NCBI GenBank assembly: GCA_002099365.1
Contig: MSED01000009.1
Location: forward strand, 1,922,001 to 1,986,000
Direction: 5' to 3'
Source of the DNA: Phialophora verrucosa
Taxonomy: Eukaryota; Ascomycota; Eurotiomycetes; Chaetothyriales; Herpotrichiellaceae
Length of the DNA stretch: 64,000 bases
The notes below the pieces were generated by a model. The model did not search any database and was not told the origin of the DNA. It was given only the letters and a program-made list of their open reading frames with translations. Each line of letters begins with the position of its first letter. Within the stretch, counting starts at the first letter, position 1. Below, in pieces: positions 44,018 through 54,827 of the stretch. Both the position numbers and the translations under genes were made by a program.

Positions 44018-44379
44018 TCTGGCGCCGAAGTCTAGAGGACAAGGCAAGAAGGAGGAGACGGTCAAGTACTCTGTAGACGAACGCAACCAGTGATGACGGG
44101 CTTGAAAGCGTGAGGAAATTCAGGTGCGAGCTTTGCGACGGCGTGTGTGAGAGAGCAGCGGCGCGTCATGCAGGACGCCAAGCGCAACGTCGATGTCAAA
44201 TTCATCAATTCCAATATCTTACTCGGAATGACTGACTGACACTTGGGACTTTCAATGACAGATTCCGCGACGGCATCTGCTGGCTTAGCATTACGCTGGA
44301 ATTGGAATTTGTCAACGCCGTACTCGCGTCTCGATCAGCCCGACCACTCCGTCGACACCAAACAGCAGCTGGGTTAATC
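44018..44379. promoter_or_regulatory. Divergent promoter region with an upstream ORF
   Basis: 362 bp separate the start codons of the methyltransferase and PAC4-like genes. The right-hand part contains the upstream ORF listed separately. Confidence 0.5.
44255..44377 (+). promoter_or_regulatory. Upstream ORF (40 codons) ending 2 nt before the PAC4-like start
   Basis: ATG 44255 opens a 40-codon frame (MTDSATASAGLALRWNWNLS and onward) whose TAA occupies 44375-44377. The main ATG is at 44380 in another frame. If the transcript starts upstream of 44255, translation of the main gene would need leaky scanning or reinitiation. Confidence 0.45.
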
Positions 44380-44835
44380 ATGGAGCCGTCGTTCACGCCC
44401 GTCGAGCTGTCGTTTCCGTTACCCAAACATCCGCATCTCAACGTGCATGCTCACCTGACCTTCGTCGGAACCTGCGCCATGGTCCATTTGACCACGACCG
44501 ATCTCGGCGACGCTGAAGGTGCCAGGCCGCCAATGGGAAGTTTTGTCTATGCAATGCCAGATGTACGCAACCCAAGTCTCCAACCCCTACACCCTTCTAT
44601 CTCTGACCCGCTCTAGATGAGAGACGAGCGCAATGTGATCAGCACGGCCCTGTCGACCTCGGGCTCCAGTATCGACTACGCCACCAGGATGGCGAAGATC
44701 CTCGCGCGCAAGATGAAACAACCAGTGTATGTGGGATGCAGCCTGGGGTTAGCCGGCACGACGGCCGAAGAAGAGATGGAGGGCTTTACAGCAATTGTCG
44801 ATCAGATTGTACAAAAGTGGAACCCGCAGTCGTGA
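44380..44835 (+). CDS. Proteasome assembly chaperone 4-like protein
   Basis: Exons 44380-44562 and 44617-44835 with a 54-bp intron (donor GTACGC, acceptor CTCTAG) at a codon boundary; 133 aa. PAC4 (Poc4/Dmp1 in yeast) pairs with PAC3 to help assemble the alpha ring of the 20S proteasome. The family pattern is a beta-rich N-terminal half (VELSFPLPKHPHLNVHAHLT, FVGTCAMVHLTTTD, GSFVYAMPD) and a helical half (SIDYATRMAKILARKMKQPV, YVGCSLG, EEEMEGFTAIVDQIVQKW). The second exon matches well and small size is normal. The start is the first ATG after the upstream ORF; no better upstream exon was found. Confidence 0.85.
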
Positions 44836-47800
44836 TGCCCCTCCATGGCATCAGGTTCAAGCTTGAGGGCAGCTCAAAGAGGTCCCCGAGCGACAGGGAT
44901 CGGTCTCTGCCTTATTGGGCCGGGGACCAGTCTCGCACAAGCAAATCGGTACCATTCCTTCCCTGCAGAAAATCGGCAGTTAGAGCCTCATTGACTATTC
45001 CCAGTGACGAGCCTGGAACGTTTTACGTTTCGAGCGTTGCACCATTGAGATCTTCGCTTGCTGAGACAAGCCGTTTGTTCCTTTCGAAGCCATGGAGATC
45101 GATCGCAGTTCTTCGCCAATTCTCGGCTGCTTTACCGATTGCGCTGCGAGGAAGCTTTCGTGAACATAGATGTCTTGGCTGTGTCGCCAGGGGTCCCAGG
45201 ACAGCAGGCAGACAATTATCACATCCTCGCTCGAACGGTGTAAACGGAAGTCCAGGCCAGATAATTAGGGCCCACGAGCATCCGGCCGTCTGAGGCTTCC
45301 ACCGAGTCAGGACGAGTAGAACGAGCGGGAAAATGCTCTGGCATTGAACAAAGACGCCAAACGGTAGCCCCTACACGCCGCAAGCTTTTACTCGCCCACA
45401 GCAGCTTGCAACCTGCAGTTCTGGTGCACTCATGCCCCTAAGCCCCGGGGAGTGGCCTAGTGGCATCTCGAAATCTTGGGGTTGCGATAACTTCCCGCTG
45501 CAGCCATCAATGCCCTTGCATACACAGTACGAGGACTGTGCTAAACGGAGATGGACGCGCCAGTGCGGAAGAAAACGTCCACTTGCCACCCAGTCGCCAA
45601 TGGCTCGTCATGATCCGCACCACAGTGTGTAGCGGCGCAGGACACTGATACAGTAATTAAGCCTTGTTTCGGCGCGTCATGTTTGCGCTTTGAAGCAAAT
45701 TGGATCTGCCAGATTCGGTCGCCAACGCTGCACATGGGACTGCGTCATTCCACATTGGACTTGGTAACGACTTCTGATTGCGAAGCCAAGGGAAGAAGAC
45801 GATGCTACTTTACGTGTCGCTGGGCTGTCTCGTCGTTCGAATTTCGGCGAAGCCCCATGGATCATCCGCTACAAGGACTCCCCTCGTCCCCTGGTGACGG
45901 TGTTTCGATGCGCAAGGGCGAGCATCAGCCCCCTGCCCGGGAAACACCTGACGCAAGTCCGTGGCGCTACGAGTACACAGCATGTCGAGAATGTCTACGA
46001 GTACAACAGTAGTCGTCTGATCTTGCCCGGGATTCCGGAGGTACAGTACGTCAGGGGAAAATCCCATCCTGGCGCCCGTCATCAGCTGCAACCTGCAACC
46101 TGCAACCTGCAGCCTGCACCGTCGATCCTGGTGAGCAGCGTGTAGATCCGAGGTCTTGATTCTACTGTCAATGGTTCTTTGGACGACTCGATGACACCCC
46201 CAGTCGGTGATCCTTGGAACACCTAGTTTTCCGCACCCCTGGCTGCTCATCTGAGTTCCATGTCTCCCCCAAACTCCACATGATTAGTGCTGGAAGCCAA
46301 CCCGGTCTTCTGGAACTATTGGCCGCTTCCATAATTTCCTGGCAGCTCGCCGAGAGATGAGCGGCATTCGTCGCCGCGCAGGATGGTCGGAAGAGGAAAA
46401 TGCATTCTTTCCCAATGAGAAGCAGCGACCCGCTACGTATCATCTTTCAACGAGAGGCAGGGCAGGAGAAACCCGTGTCAGTCACTGACTGAGGGCGACG
46501 GTTGTCTGGGACCGACTTACTTTGCCCAGATTGTCGTGTTCCCCACCTACACAGGAGTAGAACAACCAGCGATGGCGGCTTGACCGCCACGAAACATTTG
46601 ACGCGAAGATCAGAACCAGCCTCTCCGCCTAGGGAATGGAGGACGTACTCGTACTAGGTAATGGGTCATCTCTTGATATGCACACGACCAAAATGGCCCA
46701 CGCTGCAACTCGGTGTGGATCTCCGATCCTGCCCCAGCGCTCTATCACTCCCTGCACTTTGCGACGCAACTAATCGGGCCGTTTCAAGCAAAGCTGTCTT
46801 TCGAGAAATCACCGGAAGATGGGCTGTGCTTCTCTAATCACAAGCAGGAGGGCCCTGGGGCCGTCTTCAAGATTACGGGAAGCATGGGCATCCTTCCATC
46901 CGACACGTCAGAGCACGGAGATGTTTGTCCGCTGGTGGGCAGCGTACGAATCTACGCGTCTATGCACTGGTGTTGAGTGAAATGGCGAAGCCTACTCCTC
47001 ATTTCGCGGGACATCCATTTTGGGCTGGCAAGGTTAAGTTTTCGACTCGAGATAACCGGAGAACACCCCCATATCCTTACTAGACGGCCCTTGACCGACC
47101 CCGTGATCGACGGCGCATTCTAACCCTGGCTGGTGGCTGGCATGGGCCGACAACTTGAGCTCGACGTCCACCGGCGTCCCGTGTCTACCTGTGCCATGAT
47201 TTTTTGGGAACTTGCTGTTTATCATGGCAAGCGAAACAGCAGTAACTGGTCAGATACCTTCCATAGAGTCAGGGTTGGGATGCTAGTGCCGCCGAAGATT
47301 GGTTGACGTGGCGGAGAAGGTCTCTGGAGTGGATCGAAGGTTGACGGAGTATTCCATCTGCCCAGGGCGACAGGCTGGTGTATACGGCGTATGGTGGACT
47401 GTGCCACATTTTCGTAGGCGCCTGGCATCCAGGTTGAGCTTGCTGCATCGGACAAGTCAGGGACAGTGCGAGGTACTCGAGGCGAACGAGCATGCGCATG
47501 GCCCGGAGGCTGTCGTGCCGTGCGGTCTTCTCCCATCAAGCAGGCCGAAGACTGGCCTGAGAGTGGCGAGATGTTTCAGAGATGCTCAAGGTTTTCTAGA
47601 ACGAGAGCTGTCGCTGTGCAAAGATCGATCACCGTGTCTCAGAGCAGCTCGAACCGACTCAGATACGGCAAAGCGATGGTGATCGCATCTTCTGTTTCCG
47701 TCCGGCAGGCTAGGGCCGCTTAGAGGGACCAGGGCCCCGACCTACCCACCGGGCGACAGCCAAGGCCTATGATCGTCCTCGGGCCTTCCCCACAGGAGCC

Positions 47801-49193
47801 GCCACAGAGGGTAGTCGATTGGAGCCGGGAGCAAACGGTGGAAACATGTCAGCAGCAGCCATGGGCACCAGGACACCGTTAATCACCGCACGCACGCACA
47901 ACGCGCCGCGCACCTTTGGGTCCTAGCTTGACTCGCAGGCCGCGTGGTGATGTCTCCCATGTGCGTGTCAGGTGGCCCAGGAGCTCAAACGTGTGGGAAT
48001 GTGGTGGATTTGGAATGTCCATACCCGTAACACGGCCAGGTTGGGGCCACGAACAGGCACGAGGTCCCGGGTACTCAGCTACTGCACCACATCTCGGGTC
48101 CCAGGTCTCCTCAAAGCTAAAAGTCCAAACTCGGAGAGCGGCTCAAGCAGATGGATGGGTCAAACATCCATGGGCCTCCCTGCTTGCGCCGCGGACAGGG
48201 GGGCTGTTTTTGATGATGGCCCTGGTGGCCCCAGGGGTGCTAGGCGGCCAGCCGACGCCGGTCATGCCCTATTCGGCTGTTGAGGACGTTGTGGCTAGCT
48301 TCTCTCACTTCGGCTGCTAGAACCGGGGAGGCGCCTAGCACAGGACTGGGTACGAGGCCTGGGTAGGCAGGCCTTAGCTTGTTCAGGCTTGCGCATCAAT
48401 CCGAATCTTCTCGTCATGTCCTGGCTGGCCAGTCGATGGTGTACTGGGTGATCCAGCGTCGACGCGGTTTGCGGTCAACAAGTCTCATCCCACCGGGTTT
48501 GAAAAGCTCCATGTTCGAGCCGGACCCTCTTCTGGCGCGCTCCCACGCCACGCGGACCGGCAGTTCACCTCGTGCGTGAGTGAGTCCTCCTGCCCTCCTA
48601 CCCCTTTCCGGACGTGGATGGAGCTAGACTACAGTTGTTCCTCCTCTCTGCCTAAAGGCCTAGGGAGCCGTGAAGATCTGGCCCTAAATTTCGTTGGATG
48701 CCGATCGACAGATCAGTCAAAAAAGCGCATGGCTATCGCGAAGCCACTTCGGGCTCACGGTCGCGCCCTCACACCTGGCTCCTTCTGCCCGTTGGCGCTT
48801 CTCTCTTCGATATTCTAGCGACAATTTCGGCTGACCTGACTCTGAGAGTGGCGACCACTCGCATCGCATGCATCACTCTCGCTACTCCTCAGCGGAACCA
48901 GTAGGCCAAGGTCGGACATTTACCTGGCTCCATTCTTGCACCTCGCTTCTGTCGTTGCAGTAACACGCCCATCACATCCCCAACGGCGGCCTCTCGAGAA
49001 GGCGTTGTGTCTTTTTCCTCTGTTGCTATGGACTGAGCTTCCTGGATCTGCTGCTGCCATCTGCGGGTCCCGGTTCGGAAAGTGGCGGGCGGGCATGCCT
49101 CGAGATCGCAAGAGACCTCGATCCTGAAGAGTTGACCAAAGGCCCTTCTGCGAACCCTCGACGACGACCGACAGCCGCGGGAGCCGAATGTGA
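44836..49193. other. 4.4-kb gene-poor stretch
   Basis: The longest spacer in the window. No open frame exceeds about 150 codons, frames on both strands are equally short, and none has recognisable protein content; the best are 46713-46976 plus and 47916-48320 plus. A 7-bp AACCTGC repeat lies at 46088-46120. I see no terminal repeats, reverse-transcriptase or transposase motifs, and no AT-rich decay of the kind produced by repeat-induced point mutation. The right end probably holds a long promoter for the next regulator. Confidence 0.4.
46088..46120. repeat. Short AACCTGC tandem repeat
   Basis: About three to four 7-bp units, the last degenerate (AGCCTGC). Non-coding as far as I can see. Confidence 0.8.
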
Positions 49194-51800
49194 ATGATGA
49201 GCGAGTCGCTGTCCTCCAAAGAATCACCGCCAGCCAGGTGGGCGAGTGCCCAGGACCTGGATCGTGCATCTCATCCATCGTCTGCATCCACGCAGCATCT
49301 CGGTTCGGGGCTTTTTCCAGCGGAGCCAGCTGCCATGCCGTCTTACTACAGCCCTCACGATGTTGGGCCGCTGTCTCCCAATGAAGGCATCTCTCGTCTG
49401 GGGGAGAATTTGCGGCCAAGCAGTGGAGCCCAGAGTACGCCGTCCCCGTCTCAGATTTCCGTCGTCATGATGCACAACCCGAAGCGGGCGTACCGGCAAC
49501 GAAGGAAGGATCCCAGTTGCGACGCCTGTCGGGAACGCAAGGTCAAGGTCCGTCGGGCAGCACCACCACCTTGTCGAACACCCGTATGCTGACCATCTCC
49601 CGTAGTGTGATGCGACCGAGACGGCGAGTTGCACCGAGTGCTCCAGCCGCAACGTCCGCTGCCAGTTCACCAAGGACACAAATCGCCGCATGTCGTCCAT
49701 CAAGTGAGTGGATGGCGCCCCGCGCCGCCCCCCTCGACGACTTCTGACGTTTCGCAGACAAGTACAGGACCTCGAAAGACAACTGTTGGAAGCCCGCCAG
49801 CAGCTCGAGCGATACCACGCCGTCGAGCACCAACCTGATCTTTCCGCGGACGGTCGCCCCGACTCTGCCTCCTCTGTCTACGCCGAGTTCCCGGCCATTG
49901 GCAAATCGCCACGCAGGATGTTGAAAGCAAGAGCCCCTCAGGACCTCACAAGTGCCAGAGTGCAGTTGAACGACGTCGGTCGTGGCCTGCTGAAACCGCC
50001 GGTCACAGGAGTCCAGCTTCGATCGCACACTACGCACATTCGAGTTTCAGATCTACAGGGATTGCCTACGCGACCCGCGGCCGAACGCCTACTGCACTAC
50101 TATCACGAGTACATCCATCGCCTCTACCCCGTCCTGTATTGGCCCAAGTTTCAGCGCAATTTTGCGATTGCGGTTGAACAGGGGAGCGCGCAGTCGTTAC
50201 CGACGGACTGGGTGGCCACCTTTTACGCCGTCCTGGCGTGCGGCGCACTGGCAACCCACGACCGGGCAAGGCTGCCAGAGGCGCAGGACTATTTGACCCG
50301 GGCGATATCGACTATCAATTTCTGGGAAGATGACGTGTCCACAAACCAGGCCATTGTGGCCTTCCTTGCCAGCATTGCGCTGATCGAGATGAACCGGAAA
50401 TCGGCCAGTTGGATATGGCTGGGCTCTGCCATTCGCATTGTCCAGGACTTGGGACTGCACGTCCAAGGGGGGCAGTGGTCACCTGTCGAGGGCGAAATGC
50501 GCAAACGCATCTGGTATTCCTTCTACGTCTGGGACCGGTACGCCTTTTCTCTCTGAAGCTGATTTGCTTTGATATCTTTTCGTTTCTGACTGACGACAAC
50601 AGCCTCCTCGCCCTGGAGCTGGGAAAGCCCATGCTCATCGACGACGACGAGTGCGACACCGAATATCCACAGGTGCTCGACGAAGAACGCCTGATGGCCG
50701 ACGACGTGCACACCCCTCTCCCCCCGACGCTCCTACTCGCCAACATCCACATCGCACGGCTGATGGCGCCGCTGGCCAAGACGTTCCGATCGCTGTGTAT
50801 TACCAGTGAGGCCCTGACCAAGTTTGAAACGCACCTGGGCGAATGTCTGCACCTGTTTCCCCGGCCCCTGCAACTCTCCTCGACCGCAGGCCTGGATCCG
50901 TGCATTATGGCGCCACTGATCTCGTTCCAAAACACACGCATCCTGCTCCACCGTCACAATCTATCGCCGTCGTGCTCGCCGGAGCAACGAGCCCAGGCCA
51001 TCGAGCAGTGTCTCCACGCTTCCCGCGACACGGCGACCGCTATCTCGAGATGCATGCTCCCACACGTCCAGTCGCATGAGTGGGAGCAACGGTTCGTGCT
51101 TGCGGCGAGCACAATGCTGTGCACGCATCTGTGGAGATGCATGCTATTTCTGTTATTTCGGCAAGTCTGGGATCCATTCTTCCTGCTCTTGCGGGCCGCC
51201 GCGACGATCAACGACGCCCGTAGCATCAACATCTGCTGTGGGCGGCACCTCTCCTTCTTCCTGCGCTGTCTGGTGGAGCGCGTGGAGAAGGCGAGCAGCA
51301 GCAGCATCGACATCGACCAGGACGAGGAACTCCTGGTCTATCTGTCAGCCGACCTCCAAGCTAGCACCAACAGCTGGGTATGGGGCAGTGCCGAGACGGG
51401 CACGCACCTCAGCCGGCGCCAGAAGCACGGCCGACCAAGGAACACCACGATGGCCGGCGAGCAGCACGAAGGCGCCCAAGGCGGCTCGGGGCCCGCCAAG
51501 TCGCCGTCCTGGGACAACATGCTCTCCGAGGAGGAGAAACACGACTGGGGCGGCTGGCAACATGTCGAAAACTCGGCACGATACCTGCAACAGTTGACCG
51601 ACAGACAACGGTATCCACATAATCAGAATCACATTCAGCAGCAGCCTCTCCCTGGCAGATCGCCTCTGCAACCCAACGGTCCAGTTCCACCCATAGCGCC
51701 AGGGATATCAGGCCCGACGCTCGCACCCATCACCATCCCCAACCCCAACGAACCACCAGGCACAAACCGAGCGCGTATGACAATAGCGAATATCATATAG
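49194..51800 (+). CDS. Zn(II)2Cys6 transcription factor with fungal-specific TF domain
   Basis: Four exons: 49194-49547, 49606-49703, 49758-50537 and 50603-51800; 809 aa. The zinc cluster lies at about residues 109-137: CDACRERKVK ends exon 1 and CDATETASC-TEC-SSRNVRC begins exon 2, so an intron splits the cluster. It is followed by MSSIKQVQDLERQLLEARQQ, a linker and coiled coil for dimerisation. The middle region (about residues 230-500) is the fungal-specific TF domain: YYHEYIHRLYPVLYWPKFQ, WIWLGSAIRIVQDLGLH, RKRIWYSFYVWDRLLALELG. The C-terminus is Pro/Asn-rich, as in activation regions. ATG 49197 is an equal alternative start. Target genes cannot be read from the sequence. Confidence 0.93.
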
Positions 51801-52693
51801 TTTTCGTTCGCCTCTCCACAAGCTACCAGAAGCTACAAAAGCTGTCGATGAATTGGTTTTTGGAAACACTTGATGATGTCACGTAAAGAAGTGTACTGTA
51901 CCGAACTGTACTGCACTGGTATACACGAACGAGAGGAGCCAGCCAGCCAGCCGAGCCAGCCAGCGTGTTTTTTCTTTTCCACGCGTGTGTGTATGTGTGT
52001 GTTTTCGTTTTAAAATTCCCCTTCTCTTTCAACTTCTGAGATACCCAGCAATCAATCAATCAATCCAATCAATCAGTCAGTCAGGCAGGCAATCAGTCAG
52101 GCAGGCAATCAGTCAGGCAGGCAATCAGTCAGGCAGGCAATCAGTCAGGCAGATCAGGACCAGACACAGATCCGATCCGATCCGATCAGATCCAGCGAAT
52201 ACACTCTGCATAATTTTCTATCTCCTCCGTCCGTACTTGGGTTCCCGAAACGGGTCGCAGATTGTGTCTCTCCGAATGGCCTTTTTGCTGACATGAACGG
52301 ACTTGACGTGATCGGATACAGATTTTCCCTACTGCAGATCGCATCGTCGGTGAGCACTTCGAGAGAAGACCAGGTTCCACACTATTTGGCACGGCATACG
52401 GGCATCACTGCCAGAGACTATCGAGGAATTTACAGTATTTCATCCACTGCAAAAAGTATGCCGACTATTTAGGGACTTCATTTAAGCGTGGCAAGTGCGG
52501 TGGGCAAGGGTGAGTCCCGGGCCCTATGTACTTGTCGGCCTGGTAACTAGAAAGGGAGCAACAAATCAGAGGGTCTGGTCGAAAGCCACGGCCCTTGAAT
52601 ACACAATCGGGTCGAAGCCAGGGTCTCAAATCACATTATCATATCGAACCCTATGGACGTCAATCCACGTCAGGTCGAAGCCAGGGCCTCGAA
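51801..52693. other. Repeat-bearing spacer between convergent genes
   Basis: No gene. It holds a GT-rich run, the 16-bp repeat described next, a GATCC run (52169-52189) and imperfect 30-40-bp repeats of the form GGTCGAAGCCAGGG...CTCAAATCACA at about 52570-52725. Confidence 0.5.
52050..52152 (+). repeat. AATC microsatellite passing into a 16-bp tandem repeat
   Basis: The run starts as (AATC)n and passes into AATCAGTCAGGCAGGC units at 52091, 52107, 52123 and 52139. Such 4-bp-based arrays arise by slippage. Located in the 3' spacer of the regulator gene. Confidence 0.9.
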
Positions 52694-54164
52694 TCACACA
52701 ATCAGGTCAAAACCCATGGCCCTCCTTCCAGCTTCGCCGCCTAGAATCCCGGCCTCTCCGGTGTGCAGCTTGAAGCTCCTCTCTCCGGGCCCCCGTCGAA
52801 AATCCTCGGGCGGTTTACCATCCAGAAAATCCTCCAACTGGCGCTTGATGTAGCTCTTGTTCTCCGCCGTCCTCGGCGTCGCGGCAATATATGCGACACT
52901 GGCATCATGGTCGCCGTTGTGTTCGACCTCGACCGCGTGACACATCTGCGTATATCCGTTAGCCTGGATTCAGCGGACCGATGACTCTGAAAAAGGGAAA
53001 GAAAGAAAGCGGGTCAACGTACGTCTGCGTGCCACCAGACGGTGTCGCCCGGGTTCATTTTGGGAATGCCGACCATACATTCCCGGAGGCGAAGATGGGG
53101 GTGCGACGAAGGACTCAGCAACTGGCTGTCCTCCCTGAACGTGCCGGGAAACCACGGGTTCTCGACGTCAAAGGACCATTTGCTGGCGTCCATGACATCT
53201 GCCTCGGACCCGGACTCGGGCGCTCGGAAGAATGGTCGCAGCAACATATACGCAATGGTCCACTTGACGTTGGGATAGAGCATCAGACTGCCTTCGCCGG
53301 GGCCGGCAGAAGTCAGAGCGGTCCAGCCCTGGAAGCTCCTGAAGACGCGCGAATGGGCGCTGCCGGGAAACATGGCCTGATTGGCGTGCTGGCGGGCGCT
53401 CAAGTCGTAGTTGTCGAGTGACTCGGGATTCCCTGAGAAGACAGCGGCATAGACGGACTGATAGGTGGGGTCAGCCCACCGGCACAGACTTCCCGCGTCG
53501 ATGTGTGGGCCGAGACCGCGAAATGCCACGCCCGGAGGCCTGATTCGAACCCCGTCCGCATATGATAGCGGCTCAGGCGAGTAAGAAGAGCCCGACTTGT
53601 CATGCCACCAGGAATTGAGCTCCTCGGCGAGTTTGAGCTGGTTGGGATGCGAGCGCGCGGCCATCTGCGTGGGAGAATAGTACAAGTTGAGGATGAAGGG
53701 TGTCTCCTTGGGCCAGCCTGCTTCCGGGGTCAGCGAGGGACATGCTTTGTGGCAGGGAAGGAAGGCAAGGCTGTGCCCGCCAGGAAACATCACATACCGC
53801 CAATTGATGGTCGGTTGGCGGCAACATATTCCTTCAGGTCCTCGAACCATCTGTCGGCTTGCTCGCGACTGACCACGCCTCGCACGACGAAGCATCCAAC
53901 GTCCTTCAGCGCCTGCTTTCGCTCGGGCGTCAGCTGCAAGACTTCGTCGAACGTGACCTCGGGGATGGCAGAAGTTCCCTGCTCGGCGATACGGTCCGTC
54001 ACAGACTCCAGTTCCTGGCAGACTTTGAGCCAGCTCTTGATGATATTGTCCTTGCCGTACTTCGCGACAATCGTTCTTTTGTAGCCGACGAGATCGTCGC
54101 CGGGTTCGGCCTGTGCAGCTGTGAACTCGGGCCAGTCTGGCCAACTAAGCAGTCTTCCCGGCAT
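52694..54164 (-). CDS. DUF1479 protein (Gig1/YbiU family, dioxygenase-like fold)
   Basis: Exons 53798-54164, 53023-53717 and 52694-52945; introns 80 and 77 bp (donors GTATGT, GTACGT); 437 aa. The start ATG 54164 (MPGRLLSWPDWPEF) is followed by GYKRTIVAKYGKDNI and FVVRGVVSREQADRWFEDL. The core has PHIDAGSLCRW (His and Asp at about 194 and 196) and GDTVWWHADMCHAVE, where a distal His (about 357) could complete a metal-binding His-x-Asp...His set as in 2-oxoglutarate/Fe(II) enzymes. The family includes Candida Gig1, induced by N-acetylglucosamine, and bacterial YbiU. The reaction is not established. Divergent from the sugar transporter gene, suggesting joint control. Confidence 0.9.
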
Positions 54165-54827
54165 GTTTGCGTCTGTGTGCGATGTTCCCTCAACGATCAA
54201 GCACCACCATCCAAAGCATTTAAGAACCAACAAGTGGGATGGAACGCGATGACCAGATGGGGAAGCCCCAGCGGATATCCACGACGGAATGAGCACAATT
54301 GAGTTTCTGAACCACTCCGCATCAACCAAGCATTCACGCAAGCTTCAGCTTTGGGTGACCGAAAAGCCCGCCAGCCAGCCACACACGGAAACCTTCACAA
54401 CGACCGGTAGAGGTGTGCTCGTATAACAAGATGATTTCCAGCTGGGTGACTGTCGACCGATTCGGAAACCTACACCCATCGAAAGCGAAAGCGGACATTG
54501 CCGTTCCACCCGACCGGCAATCAATGCGCCCAGGCCTGCCGTGCTCCAGGATATGTACAGATAAGGCGAAGTCGAAAGGACGGCACGTGCCAAAGCGCCC
54601 TAGAGGATGGCTGGCCTCCCGGGCTGTCCGTTTGACAGATTGCGGACACCTCCTTCGCTTCGATTCGAGATAACGGCCTTGCGCGGCAGGGACAGGAGTT
54701 GTGTGCTGGTGGACGGTATCTGCGTGAGAATGGCCACATTATATAGATATGTAGGGCGGGCCCTTGGTCGGCAGCGACATGGCCATATCAGCAGTCACTG
54801 CCACACATATACAACAGTACAGGCAGA
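54165..54827. promoter_or_regulatory. Divergent promoter region, DUF1479 / sugar transporter
   Basis: 663 bp between the opposed start codons. It includes several CGG-N-CCG-like words of the type zinc-cluster regulators bind, but such words are common in GC-rich DNA and I assign none. Confidence 0.4.

Noticed and set aside
44836..49193. Transposon relic
   Set aside because: No terminal repeats, no transposase or reverse-transcriptase motifs in any frame, and no strong AT bias.
53527..53538. Reverse-strand GGTTCGAATC resembling a tRNA T loop
   Set aside because: Inside a DUF1479 coding exon and without cloverleaf pairing.
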